NCBI GenBank assembly: GCA_018268085.1
Contig: JAFDXE010000007.1
Coordinates: forward strand, 1-64,000
Origin: Bacteroidota bacterium
Lineage (GTDB): Bacteria > Bacteroidota > Bacteroidia > Chitinophagales > Chitinophagaceae
DNA: 64,000 nt
Direction: 5' to 3'
The notes under the pieces are model-generated. The model saw only the letters and a program-made list of their open reading frames with translations. It searched no databases and was not told the origin of the DNA. Shown here piece after piece: positions 27,543 through 36,316 of this stretch. Made by a program: the position numbers and the translations under genes. How positions within the stretch are numbered: the stretch's first letter is position 1; the number at the start of each line of letters is the position of its first letter.

Positions 27543-28535
27543 ATGAAAGTTGCGGTAGTAGGCGCCACCGGCCTTGTTGGTACAAAAATGCTGGAAGTAT
27601 TGGAACAGCGGAATTTCCCGGTTACAGCATTGATACCGGTAGCATCTGAAAAATCGATTGGTAAAGAAATCATTTTCAAAGGAAAAAAATACAGCATTGT
27701 AAGTATGCAGGATGCCATAGATGCAAAGCCTGCTGTTGCACTTTTTTCCGCGGGTGGTAATACATCACTCGAATGGGCACCTGCTTTTGAAGCGGCGGGC
27801 ATTACAGTAATAGATAATTCGAGCGCCTGGCGCATGGATCCCTCTAAAAAACTGGTGGTGCCCGAAGTAAATGCACAGGTATTAACGGCTGCCGACAAGA
27901 TCATTGCTAATCCCAATTGCTCTACAATTCAAATGGTATTGGTATTAAAACCTTTGCACAACATGTTTACAATTAAAAGGGTTGTGGTAAGTACCTACCA
28001 GAGTGTAACCGGAACCGGCGTAAAGGCAGTGAATCAACTCATGAATGAACGAAAAGGCATACAGGCAGAAATGGCTTATAAATACCCGATAGATATGAAT
28101 GCCATTCCCCAGGTTGATGTTTTCCTGGATAACGGATATACCAAAGAAGAAATGAAAATGGTAAATGAAACCCGGAAGATTATCGGCGATGATTCCATTC
28201 AACTAACGGCTACCTGTGTACGCATACCAACGATGGGCGGACACAGTGAATCGGTAAATATTCAATTTGAAAAAGATTTTACCATTGATGAGGTTAAAAA
28301 TATTTTAAGCACAGCGCCGGGAGTGGTTGTGCAGGATGACCCGGCCACATTTATTTACCCGATGCCTTTAACTGCACATGATAAAGACGATACTTTTGTT
28401 GGACGCATCAGAAGAGATGATACCATCCCCAACACGATGAACTGCTGGATCGTGAGTGATAATTTACGAAAAGGCGCTGCCACCAATGCCGTACAGATTG
28501 CCGAATACCTGGTAGCAAAAAAAATGATCGGGTAA
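27543..28535 (+). CDS. asd: Aspartate-semialdehyde dehydrogenase
   Basis: A 330-aa enzyme of the aspartate pathway that reduces aspartyl-4-phosphate to aspartate semialdehyde with NADPH, feeding lysine, diaminopimelate, threonine and methionine synthesis. MKVAVVGATGLVGTKMLEVL is the NADP-binding start; NPNCSTIQMV holds the catalytic Cys; RIPTMGGHSESVNI holds the active-site His region. The length is usual for the family. I use the ATG at 27543 rather than an upstream GTG at 27507. A bidirectional terminator follows. Confidence 0.96.
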   Translation: MKVAVVGATGLVGTKMLEVLEQRNFPVTALIPVASEKSIGKEIIFKGKKYSIVSMQDAIDAKPAVALFSAGGNTSLEWAPAFEAAGITVIDNSSAWRMDPSKKLVVPEVNAQVLTAADKIIANPNCSTIQMVLVLKPLHNMFTIKRVVVSTYQSVTGTGVKAVNQLMNERKGIQAEMAYKYPIDMNAIPQVDVFLDNGYTKEEMKMVNETRKIIGDDSIQLTATCVRIPTMGGHSESVNIQFEKDFTIDEVKNILSTAPGVVVQDDPATFIYPMPLTAHDKDDTFVGRIRRDDTIPNTMNCWIVSDNLRKGAATNAVQIAEYLVAKKMIG

Positions 28536-28565
28536 AAACTTCCTTAAGTAATCAATAATAAACAA

Positions 28566-28600
28566 AAAAGCCGTTACAAATCTGCAACGGCTTTATTATT
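28566..28600. terminator. Bidirectional terminator between asd and korB
   Basis: AGCCGTT and AACGGCT (28569-28575 and 28586-28592) form a 7-bp stem around ACAAATCTGC. A-rich sequence before the hairpin gives a strong T run for the minus-strand korB gene. TTTATTATT after it gives a weaker one for asd. Confidence 0.75.
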
Positions 28601-28618
28601 ATATATTCTTACACATAG

Positions 28619-29653
28619 TTAGCTGATCGTCCAGGTTTCTTTTCCTCTTAGTAGTTTATCAAGATCGCCTTTCCCTTTCTGGGCAATGATCTCGTCTATC
28701 TGCATCGCCATCATATCTTCATAACAAGCTCTTTCTGTTTCATAGAAAACGCCGAATGGTCTTGGTAAATGTCCCTGCATATTCGGATCATCGAACATCC
28801 TGATCAGGATCTGTGCTTTATAGAAATCTCTTTCATCATGTACCCAAAGATCTGCCGTGCTGCCTCCTGCCGCCAGGTCAACGATCACCGGCTTAAATCC
28901 GTCGAGTTTGATTCCTTTATTCTGGGTAGCACCAAAAATTAACGGTTTGCCTTGTTCAAGGAACAGCACTTCATCTGCCTTGGATGATTTCTCTGTGAAT
29001 ATTTCAAAAGCGCCGTCATTAAAAATGTTACAGTTCTGGTATATCTCGAGGAAGGATGCTCCTTTATGCTGTTGAGCACGCAAGAGCATTGATTGAAGGT
29101 GTTTTGGATCACGGTCCATCGTGCGGGCAATAAAACTCGCATCTGCACCCATGGCCAGTGCCAGCGGATTAAATGGATGATCTATGCTTCCAAACGGCGT
29201 GCTCTTGGTAATTTTCTTTTCTTCAGAAGTGGGCGAGTATTGTCCTTTGGTTAAACCGTAAATCTGGTTATTGAACAACAATACATTTATATCAAAGTTT
29301 CTGCGCAGCAAATGAATGGTATGATTACCGCCAATACTCAATCCATCACCATCTCCGGTAACAACCCAAACACTTAGTTCAGGCCTGGCAGCTTTTAGTC
29401 CGCTGGCTACTGCTGTTGCCCTGCCGTGAATGCTGTGCATACCATAAGTGTTCATATAATAAGGAAAGCGGCTGCTGCAGCCGATCCCGGAAACGATCAC
29501 AATATTTTCTCTTGGAATACCTAAGGTTGGCATCACTTTCTGCACCTGGGCAAGAATCGAATAATCTCCGCAACCGGGGCACCAGCGTACTTCCTGGTCT
29601 GTTACAAAATCTTTGGATGTTAGTGGCGCTGCGGTAGTTGCTGTTTCACTCAT
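28619..29653 (-). CDS. korB: 2-oxoacid:ferredoxin oxidoreductase, beta subunit
   Basis: A 344-aa thiamine-diphosphate subunit. CPGCGDYSIL at the N-terminus, GDGDGLSIGGNHTIHLLRRN and NNQIYGLTKGQYSPTSE form the TPP/Mg site characteristic of KorB/PorB proteins. With an alpha subunit it would oxidise 2-oxoglutarate (or pyruvate) to the acyl-CoA with ferredoxin as acceptor. The alpha-subunit gene normally lies directly upstream, but here the upstream neighbour is a four-helix-bundle gene, and no alpha subunit occurs in the window. The choice of kor over por is tentative. Confidence 0.9.
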   Translation of the reverse strand: MSETATTAAPLTSKDFVTDQEVRWCPGCGDYSILAQVQKVMPTLGIPRENIVIVSGIGCSSRFPYYMNTYGMHSIHGRATAVASGLKAARPELSVWVVTGDGDGLSIGGNHTIHLLRRNFDINVLLFNNQIYGLTKGQYSPTSEEKKITKSTPFGSIDHPFNPLALAMGADASFIARTMDRDPKHLQSMLLRAQQHKGASFLEIYQNCNIFNDGAFEIFTEKSSKADEVLFLEQGKPLIFGATQNKGIKLDGFKPVIVDLAAGGSTADLWVHDERDFYKAQILIRMFDDPNMQGHLPRPFGVFYETERACYEDMMAMQIDEIIAQKGKGDLDKLLRGKETWTIS

Positions 29654-29816
29654 AATAAAAAGATAGGATCTGATTTAATGAGTTTTAAAGTTAGTGATTC
29701 CTGAGAAAAAAGAAAATGATTTAAAAGGGAATATTTACAGGTATGAGCTAAATCATATAGTGGGTTGAACAAACGGATTCCTTTCACTGGATAACTAGTA
29801 TGCTAACCATTCCATC

Positions 29817-30218
29817 TTAAGCAGCAGCAACATCCGGATGCTTCTTATGTATGTTTTCATACTTCCGTTTCGCACTTCGGATATTTCCTGAAATGATCGA
29901 TATGAGTTCTTGGGATTCCCTGAATATCTCATCAAGTTTGGAAACCGGCATGATCATTTGTTTTTTCGCTATTATTTTCAGCGATACCCTGCAATCATGT
30001 AACTGGCGTAACAGAACAGAGAGACAATACAATAATTCAGGAAAAGATGCTGCCGACGCTACTTCTGCATACCGCAATGCCGGAGAATGGCACGCCTTGA
30101 GCAATTGCACGGCAAGGTACATACCACTCCTTGATTCTGGTAACGCCTCAACCACATCCATCATAGTACAGGTGAATGTAACAAGCCTGTCTTCAAGGTC
30201 GTATTTCTTTGCTTTCAT
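29817..30218 (-). CDS. Four-helix-bundle protein (23S rRNA intervening-sequence protein family)
   Basis: A 133-aa helical protein of the family first described from intervening sequences in 23S rRNA genes. Family features include DLEDRLVTFTCTMMDVVEALP, the middle AVQLLKACHSPALRYAEVASAAS with the conserved small/Arg/Tyr pattern, and the C-terminal ELISIISGNIRSAK. Free-standing copies like this one are common in Bacteroidota, and their function is unknown. No rRNA sequence is near. The flanking gaps of 163 and 120 nt hold no other gene; the right one contains two short hairpins (TCCGG/CCGGA and AGCTTTT/AAAAGCT). Confidence 0.87.
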   Translation of the reverse strand: MKAKKYDLEDRLVTFTCTMMDVVEALPESRSGMYLAVQLLKACHSPALRYAEVASAASFPELLYCLSVLLRQLHDCRVSLKIIAKKQMIMPVSKLDEIFRESQELISIISGNIRSAKRKYENIHKKHPDVAAA

Positions 30219-30338
30219 GCCTTTTAATTTTCGTAAAAGTATAAAGCAGCAAATGCAACATGTTGGTGTTTTTCCGGCAAAAACCGGAGATTTTACCCAA
30301 CCAGCTTTTAATCAAAAGCTATAGTAGCAGCAATGTAT

Positions 30339-30689
30339 TTAGCCGGCATCTTCGTTTAGCGCCTCCCAATATTCAGCAGCTCTTCTTGTGTGTGGAATTA
30401 CAATGGTGCCACCAACGATATTGGCAACAGCAAACACTTCATATATTTCATCGGTTGTTAGTCCCAGTTCATGTGATTTACCAAGATGGTATTTAATACA
30501 ATCATCACAACGAAGCACCATACTCGCCACCAGCCCCAGTAGTTCTTTTGTTTTAACATCCAGGGCCCCGGCCTGGTAGGTATTGGTATCCAGGTTCCAC
30601 AATCTTTTTAAAACTAAATTTTCTTTACCCAATATCACTTCGTTCATACGTGTGCGATAGTCGTTAAAATCTTTTACCGGGTCGCTCAT
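30339..30689 (-). CDS. Carboxymuconolactone decarboxylase/AhpD-like protein
   Basis: A 116-aa all-helical AhpD-type protein. The redox motif CxxCxxxH is present as LRCDDCIKYHLGKSHELG, so it probably acts as a thiol-dependent peroxidase or reductase rather than a true carboxymuconolactone decarboxylase. The later stretch TTDEIYEVFAVANIVGGTIVIPH is also typical. It lies between the four-helix-bundle gene and a histidine kinase gene on the same strand. The electron donor is unknown. Confidence 0.9.
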   Translation of the reverse strand: MSDPVKDFNDYRTRMNEVILGKENLVLKRLWNLDTNTYQAGALDVKTKELLGLVASMVLRCDDCIKYHLGKSHELGLTTDEIYEVFAVANIVGGTIVIPHTRRAAEYWEALNEDAG

Positions 30690-30768
30690 GAAAATGTATT
30701 TAAAGGTTTAACTGAATTTGAATTGCTAAAATGTTTTATTGAAACAAAGAAAAAATCACGTTAATGGA

Positions 30769-32082
30769 TTATTCAACCGCCACATCAATTTTAATAGTGG
30801 TACCGCCGTTTGATGTAATGGTAAGGTGTCCGCCTATTTCATCCATTCGCTTTTTAATATTTTTAAGCCCGTTGCCAAACTGGTTTGGATTGGTAATACC
30901 AATGCCATCGTCTTTTACCTGCACATGCAGAATATGATCTCCGATAAAAATATGCACTACTGCCTTTTTTGCTTCTGCATGTTTTAAGATATTATGGAAA
31001 GATTCTTTGATGATCAAAAACAGGTTCTTACGCAACACACCCTTTAACTGCAGCTTCAATGGTATATCGGCATCCGTACTGCATTGAAAATGCACACCAG
31101 AATTTTCAAAGAAAGAAATACCATATTGCCTTACGTATTCTACAAAATTTTCCAGGGTATCATTCTCAATGTTCAGGCTCCAGATTATGGTATGCATTCT
31201 TTGTGCAATATCTTTTGCCGTAACAGAAATCTTTTGTGCGAATGAAACGGTATTGCTGTTATTCCCTGCGGCACTTTGCTGCGCCATCAGGTCGCTCATC
31301 ATGCGAATGCTGCTTAATCCGCCACCCACATCATCATGCAGATCTGCAATGATCCTTTCCCGTTCCAGCAACACCGCATGTTGCCGCTGGTAAGATGCAT
31401 TGATCAACGATTTTTCCGTATCAGCAATTTTTTTCTGCATGGCAACCGTGAACAAAAACATATCTATCATAATACAGGCCTGTGCCGGCAAAAATATCTG
31501 GATTCTTTCCAGTAAGGTAACATGCGGACCATACATCGTATAGCCCAATGCTATTATACTTCCTATGATTACAACGATCGTTCCCCAAATCACAAATCTT
31601 GCATAAGGTACTTTATGTTTCAGCAATGCAGTAACCACCGTTAGTTGCACCGGGAACAACAACAGGCTGATGATAAAATAAAAATAATCATACTTAATAT
31701 TCAACAGGTTTAAAGCCAGGCAGGTTGCAGAAAAAAACAAATAACCTCCTATCAGCATCCTGAAAAATTTTTTCAGTTTTGGTGAAGTGCTGTCCAGTCC
31801 CAGGTAATAAATAACAAAAAAGGTATAGAATACGCTGCTTAAAAACTGTACAGGTCGTTTAAATATTCCCATCGATGCAATGAAAGAACTGTTTGCTTCA
31901 TTCATCGGAATAAACAGATCCGGCATTGCAAGGAAATAATATATAAACAATGTGAGCAGGTAAACAGCATAATGCAGGTGTTCCTTTTTACGCACAATAC
32001 TGTACTGTATAAAAAAGAACATGCTCATGAAAAAAGCAATGTTGTGAAAAAAAAGCGCAAAGTATATTTTAATATGAAACAT
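30769..32082 (-). CDS. Membrane sensor histidine kinase (7TM-type)
   Basis: A 437-aa kinase. About seven hydrophobic segments fill residues 5-215, arranged like the 7TMR-DISM sensor module but without the periplasmic N-terminal domain. HisKA_3 follows with ERERIIADLHDDVGGGLSS (His 249). The HATPase domain is complete: N-box IIKESFHNILKHAEAKKAVV, DDGIGI and GNGLKNIKKRMDEIGG. The response regulator gene lies upstream on the same strand (32103-32738), 20 bp away, so the two form an operon with the regulator first. The signal sensed is unknown. Confidence 0.93.
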   Translation of the reverse strand: MFHIKIYFALFFHNIAFFMSMFFFIQYSIVRKKEHLHYAVYLLTLFIYYFLAMPDLFIPMNEANSSFIASMGIFKRPVQFLSSVFYTFFVIYYLGLDSTSPKLKKFFRMLIGGYLFFSATCLALNLLNIKYDYFYFIISLLLFPVQLTVVTALLKHKVPYARFVIWGTIVVIIGSIIALGYTMYGPHVTLLERIQIFLPAQACIMIDMFLFTVAMQKKIADTEKSLINASYQRQHAVLLERERIIADLHDDVGGGLSSIRMMSDLMAQQSAAGNNSNTVSFAQKISVTAKDIAQRMHTIIWSLNIENDTLENFVEYVRQYGISFFENSGVHFQCSTDADIPLKLQLKGVLRKNLFLIIKESFHNILKHAEAKKAVVHIFIGDHILHVQVKDDGIGITNPNQFGNGLKNIKKRMDEIGGHLTITSNGGTTIKIDVAVE

Positions 32083-32102
32083 ATTGTAGCATTATAACGG
32101 CG

Positions 32103-32738
32103 CTATCTTTTAAAATAGAGGTTAACAGCTTCCACCCTTGTATTTACCTGGAGCTTTTTATAAATGTTCTGAACATGTTTACGTACAGTACCGCCGGATA
32201 TCTGCAATTCATCCGCCACTTCTTTACCAATTAAACCCTGCGCCAGTTTTTCGAGTACCATTTTTTCTCTTTCGCTCAGCGTTTCTATCAATGCATTTTC
32301 TGTACTCAGGCTGGCAAAGCTCGCCACCACTTTTCTTGCAATGGAACTGCTCATCGGGCTACCCCCCTGTATCATTTCTTCCAGCGCCTGCATAATTTTT
32401 TGCGGACCCTCCGTTTTTAATATATACCCGCTGGCGCCGGCTTTCAAAGAATCAAAAATTTTTGTATTGTCTTCATAAGCCGTACACATCAGGAACAACA
32501 TTTCAGGAAACATTGTTTTCAACGCATTCACACAACGAATGCCGCTAATGCCGGGAAGGTTTATATCCATTAGTACTGCATCCGGCTCTATTGAAGGAAT
32601 TTTTTCAAGGGCTTCTTCTGCATTGGCATACGTGCCGCCCAATTCAAACCCGGGCGTCATTTCCACCATCATATTCATGGCTTCCCGGAGTTCGGGTTTA
32701 TCTTCTACAATGCAGATCGTTTTGGTTTTATTTGCCAT
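32103..32738 (-). CDS. NarL/FixJ-type response regulator
   Basis: A 211-aa receiver/LuxR-HTH protein. E12-D13 and the phospho-acceptor D58 (DAVLMDINLPGISG) form the acidic pocket, with the conserved Lys in GYILKTEG. The HTH shows LSEREKMVLEKLAQGLIGKEV and TVRKHVQNIYKKLQVNTR. It is co-transcribed with the 7TM kinase that follows 20 bp downstream and is its probable partner. It is less similar to the regulators at 4006 and 6919 than those are to each other. Confidence 0.93.
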   Translation of the reverse strand: MANKTKTICIVEDKPELREAMNMMVEMTPGFELGGTYANAEEALEKIPSIEPDAVLMDINLPGISGIRCVNALKTMFPEMLFLMCTAYEDNTKIFDSLKAGASGYILKTEGPQKIMQALEEMIQGGSPMSSSIARKVVASFASLSTENALIETLSEREKMVLEKLAQGLIGKEVADELQISGGTVRKHVQNIYKKLQVNTRVEAVNLYFKR

Positions 32739-32826
32739 TACTGTAAATCTACAATATTAATACCTGTTTGTGTAAATGATTTTAAGAACAGAAACTACAG
32801 CTCAAACAATATTTTGGTACAGGATA

Positions 32827-34608
32827 TTAATGATTGTCTTGCCTGCATTCATTTAAAAAATCACTGATGCCCTGAACGATATGCTGTGCCATTTGCAACT
32901 GAAAATTTTCATCCAGCATTTTCATTTCTTCTTCGGGGTTACTAAGGAACAATGTTTCTATCAATGCATTTGGATATTCAGTTGGACTATTCAGCATAAA
33001 ATTAAATGAACTGTTATTCCCGTATTCACTTAATCCAAGCTTCAGCATCTGGTTATAAATAGCTGCATTCAGTGCTTTAAAGCCAGGGTAACGGTAAAAC
33101 GTAGCCGTACCGGATGAGCGGATCGGGTCGCCGGATGAGTTGAGGTGAATGCTGATCAGCAAATCAGGCAGGCTATCGCGATAAAATAAAATTCTTTCCT
33201 TGTTGTCAAAATAAGATTCCTGCGATCTTGTCATGATAACAGTAGCGCCTTCCGCTTCCAGTAATTGTTTCAGCTTCAATGATACGGCCAGTGCCAGTGT
33301 TTTTTCTTCAATACCCGTTGGGCCAACAGCGCCTGTATTTTTTCCTCCATGCCCGGCATCAACAGCAATCTTTAACGACTGAAAAGAAAGTTGAGTTGGT
33401 TGACGCCTCACTTTAATAACAAGTGTATTTCCCCTGTAATAAACCTGGTATCCCCAATGTTGTTTATGCGCAAGTTTAATGCTGATGCGAAAGATATCAT
33501 CCGCTACCTGTTCATATTGTACATCGGTAACTTCCTTTGTGTTTTGCAATTGTGTTATCCAGTTGGTATTGTTGGTGGCGCCGAAAATATCTACCACAAT
33601 ACGGGATGGATCCAGTAACTGGAACGATTGATAGGGCAACCTGGATGTAAGTTCCACCTGCACAAAATCATTTGCCGTATCGCCATACACTTTCCATTTG
33701 CCTGTTAGCGCCGAAGGAGCAAAACTGCCTTTAGCCGCCAGCGTTACATGTTCGTCGGGGATATAGGCCGTTCTTGATGATGCGAGCCGTACTTTATAAT
33801 GTGAGCCTACCTTACCGATGATTTTTAGCGGAACCAGGCTATCGAGATAACCAATTTTTGCACCGCCCAACCGGTCATCACCCAGGCCATATTCAAGATG
33901 CGCCAGCCTGCCTTTTGTAATTGCAATATCTGAATCCCGTTCCTGCATCACAGAAAATTTATTGGTAGTTTCCTTTATCATCTTTTTTCCCGAAGAGTCT
34001 ATCACTACAGGAATGTTGAAATTGTAAAATGTATCTGTTGATTGTACAACATACGTGCCCTGGTAAATACCGGTCATTCCGTTGGTTACAGAAACAGGCA
34101 TCTCGTATAATATGGTGCCGTTTATCGTTGTAACCTTAGTTCCCGGAAACGCTTTTACCTTAAACCTGATTTCATCTCCCGGCAACAAAAGCAAATCGCC
34201 TTCAGGAAAAGTTTTAATGCGTTCGATGCCTAATGTTTTAACCGGTTCTTCGGGCTTTGGTGGCTCATAGATAAAGTGTAATAACCTGGAAACAGATCTT
34301 CCATCTTCACCAATAGCTACCAGCGAATACGGGTTATCTCCACTTTTTAATTTTATTTCATAAGCAAATGCACCTGTGGGGTAAACTTTAATTTTTTCAC
34401 CATTGATCATCAGGCTGCATTGTGTACAGGTACTTCCTACAATAAATTGCTGGGCAGACGTAACATTGTTTTTTTCTGTTGCAGGATTGGTTAACCGAAT
34501 AAATGGTTTTGCCGGCACCTGGGCTTGTGCTACTAAAGCGGTAGCCAGTATCATTCCCGTAAAAAATAGTACCAATGAAAAATATTGCCTTCGGGGCTGT
34601 TGCTTCAT
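32827..34608 (-). CDS. N-acetylmuramoyl-L-alanine amidase with N-terminal Ig-like/AMIN-like region
   Basis: A 593-aa exported cell-wall hydrolase. It has a signal peptide (about residues 1-29), an Ig-like and SH3-like region (about 30-290), an AMIN-like segment (about 300-400) and a C-terminal Amidase_3 domain (about 410-590). The zinc ligands are visible: His in AVDAGHGGKNTG, Glu in GIEEKTLAL, His in LISIHLNSSGD, with the catalytic Glu in ALIETLFLSNPEEE. It would cut the amide bond between muramic acid and the peptide stem, probably during daughter-cell separation. It is divergent from the WYL regulator. Confidence 0.92.
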   Translation of the reverse strand: MKQQPRRQYFSLVLFFTGMILATALVAQAQVPAKPFIRLTNPATEKNNVTSAQQFIVGSTCTQCSLMINGEKIKVYPTGAFAYEIKLKSGDNPYSLVAIGEDGRSVSRLLHFIYEPPKPEEPVKTLGIERIKTFPEGDLLLLPGDEIRFKVKAFPGTKVTTINGTILYEMPVSVTNGMTGIYQGTYVVQSTDTFYNFNIPVVIDSSGKKMIKETTNKFSVMQERDSDIAITKGRLAHLEYGLGDDRLGGAKIGYLDSLVPLKIIGKVGSHYKVRLASSRTAYIPDEHVTLAAKGSFAPSALTGKWKVYGDTANDFVQVELTSRLPYQSFQLLDPSRIVVDIFGATNNTNWITQLQNTKEVTDVQYEQVADDIFRISIKLAHKQHWGYQVYYRGNTLVIKVRRQPTQLSFQSLKIAVDAGHGGKNTGAVGPTGIEEKTLALAVSLKLKQLLEAEGATVIMTRSQESYFDNKERILFYRDSLPDLLISIHLNSSGDPIRSSGTATFYRYPGFKALNAAIYNQMLKLGLSEYGNNSSFNFMLNSPTEYPNALIETLFLSNPEEEMKMLDENFQLQMAQHIVQGISDFLNECRQDNH

Positions 34609-34718
34609 CCTGCAAAATTATTGTAAAACACGCCGTAAAATAAATCCGGGTATCATCGTAAACGTAACAACATGTTAAATACACGTTTTTGTGTAATTTC
34701 CTGATTCAAATAAAATTC

Positions 34719-35666
34719 ATGAACCGTATCGACAGGGTATCGGCCATTCTCATTCAATTGCAATCGAAACGAGTGGTTAAAGCACAGGACATTGCCGATA
34801 GGTTCAACATCAGTTTACGTACCGTGTATCGTGATATAAAAGCCCTGTATGAAGCAGGTGTTCCGGTAATCGGCGAAGCAGGCAGCGGCTTTTCAATCAT
34901 GGATGGTTACCGGTTACCACCGGTAATGTTTACCAAAGAAGAAGCAACTGCTTTTTTAACTGCGGGTAAGATGGTTGAAAAATTTACAGATAAGGCTACC
35001 CGTTCCAGTTATGAATCGGCATTGTACAAAATAAAAGCGGTTTTACAGTTCACCGATAAAGATTATGTAAACAGCCTCGAAGAACACATTGAAGTAGTAC
35101 GCAATCCATGGTTGCCCGATACCGGCAACGACAATACACACCTTCAGAATATTCTGCAAAGCATCGCATCAAAAACCATTATCGACATTGGCTATTACGC
35201 CTACCACAACCAACAATACAGCAACCGGCTGGTGGAACCCGTGGGCATTTTTTACCTGGGTACGCACTGGTACATGATTGGGTATTGCCAGCTCCGAAAA
35301 GATTACCGCCATTTCCGCACCGACCGCATCCGGTACATCAGCAACACCGGTGTTCATTTCAACAAACAACACCCTTCACTTCATTCCTTCATCGAAAAAA
35401 TGAAACAGGAAAAAGAATTACAACAGGTGATCATCAGGGTTGATAAGCATGTACTCCGTTATTTCGGCGAACAGAAATATTACAATGGGTTTGTATCAGA
35501 AAAAGAAGTAAATGGCAGCATGGAAATGCGCTTCCTTACGCAATCACTCAGGGGTTTTGCAAGATTTTTCCTGCTCTTTGGCGAACATGCAGATATTATT
35601 GAACCGGCAGAATTGAAAGATATGCTGCAAACGATACTCGCCGATATCAGCAAAAGACTGCAATAA
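34719..35666 (+). CDS. YafY-type HTH-WYL transcriptional regulator
   Basis: A 315-aa regulator. It has an N-terminal HTH_11 domain (AQDIADRFNISLRTVYRDIKAL), then a WYL domain with the ligand-binding stretch GIFYLGTHWYMIGYCQLRKDYRHF, where the WYL triad reads WYM, and a C-terminal WCX-like part. The ATG at 34719 (MNRIDRVSAIL) is preferred to one 10 codons upstream because family members begin like this. The next gene encodes a DinB-family protein, a frequent pairing. A direct repeat in the intergenic region could be its binding site. Confidence 0.92.
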   Translation: MNRIDRVSAILIQLQSKRVVKAQDIADRFNISLRTVYRDIKALYEAGVPVIGEAGSGFSIMDGYRLPPVMFTKEEATAFLTAGKMVEKFTDKATRSSYESALYKIKAVLQFTDKDYVNSLEEHIEVVRNPWLPDTGNDNTHLQNILQSIASKTIIDIGYYAYHNQQYSNRLVEPVGIFYLGTHWYMIGYCQLRKDYRHFRTDRIRYISNTGVHFNKQHPSLHSFIEKMKQEKELQQVIIRVDKHVLRYFGEQKYYNGFVSEKEVNGSMEMRFLTQSLRGFARFFLLFGEHADIIEPAELKDMLQTILADISKRLQ

Positions 35667-35700
35667 CTTTTTGAAAAATATTTTTGAAATTGTTTTTACT

Positions 35701-35718
35701 GTTGACATAAGGTTGACA
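35701..35718 (+). promoter_or_regulatory. Tandem GTTGACA direct repeat before the DinB gene
   Basis: GTTGACA occurs at 35701-35707 and 35712-35718, exactly 11 bp apart, one helical turn. A near-consensus -7 element (TTTCTTTG at 35730-35737) follows, 27 bp before the DinB start. The repeat overlaps the -33 region, so it may be the operator of the upstream WYL regulator. Confidence 0.4.
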
Positions 35719-35764
35719 CAAGCCCATCCTTTCTTTGTGTTATCAATAACAAAAACAAAAAATC

Positions 35765-36265
35765 ATGAAACGTTCCAGCCAGTTTTTAAAAGAACTAAAC
35801 AAAGAATCTGAAGTTACCCGTAAAATGCTTTCCGCAGTACCGAACGACAAATACGATTGGAAACCACATCCAAAAAGTATGAACATACGGCAGCTTACCG
35901 GGCATATTGCAGAACTGCCATCCTGGATTAAATTAGTAATGAACACAGATGAACTTGATTTTTCAAAAGAGCCTTATACATCACCTGAAATCAACAACAC
36001 AAATGAGCTGATTCAATTGTTTGAAAAACATCTTGCAGAAGGACAACAGGCATTGGAAAATGCAGATGAAGCGCTGCTCGATAAACCCTGGACATTGAGA
36101 GATGGCGCACAGATTTTTAGTACAGAACCTAAAGCTGATGTGATCAGGATGAGCTTATCTCAAATCATTCATCACCGGGCACAACTGGGCGTTTTTCTTC
36201 GTTTACTCAACGTTCCCATTCCGGGCTCTTATGGACCGAGTGCAGATGAAAATAGTTTTCATTAA
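35765..36265 (+). CDS. DinB-family (YfiT-like) putative metal-dependent enzyme
   Basis: A 166-aa four-helix-bundle DinB/YfiT-type protein. The three His of the family metal site are at the expected places: IRQLTGHIAELPSWI, and HHRAQLGVFLRLL with the preceding SLSQIIHH. Members bind a divalent metal, and some are bacillithiol- or mycothiol-dependent transferases; the activity here is unknown. It follows the WYL regulator by 98 bp and is probably regulated by it. A bidirectional terminator follows 5 bp after the stop codon. Confidence 0.9.
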   Translation: MKRSSQFLKELNKESEVTRKMLSAVPNDKYDWKPHPKSMNIRQLTGHIAELPSWIKLVMNTDELDFSKEPYTSPEINNTNELIQLFEKHLAEGQQALENADEALLDKPWTLRDGAQIFSTEPKADVIRMSLSQIIHHRAQLGVFLRLLNVPIPGSYGPSADENSFH

Positions 36266-36269
36266 TAAA

Positions 36270-36298
36270 AAAGAACCGGCACTACACCGGTTCTTTTG
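36270..36298. terminator. Bidirectional terminator after the DinB gene
   Basis: AAGAACCGG and CCGGTTCTT form a perfect 9-bp stem around CACTACA. An A run precedes and TT follows, so it can stop the DinB gene on the plus strand and the convergent hypothetical gene on the minus strand. Confidence 0.88.
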
Positions 36299-36316
36299 AT
36301 ATATATGATTGGGTTA

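Noticed and set aside
29817..30218. 23S rRNA intervening sequence
   Set aside because: The protein family fits, but no rRNA sequence flanks the gene.
29851..30324. Plus-strand 157-aa frame opposite the four-helix-bundle gene
   Set aside because: Antisense frame without family motifs; the minus-strand protein is clearly conserved in type.
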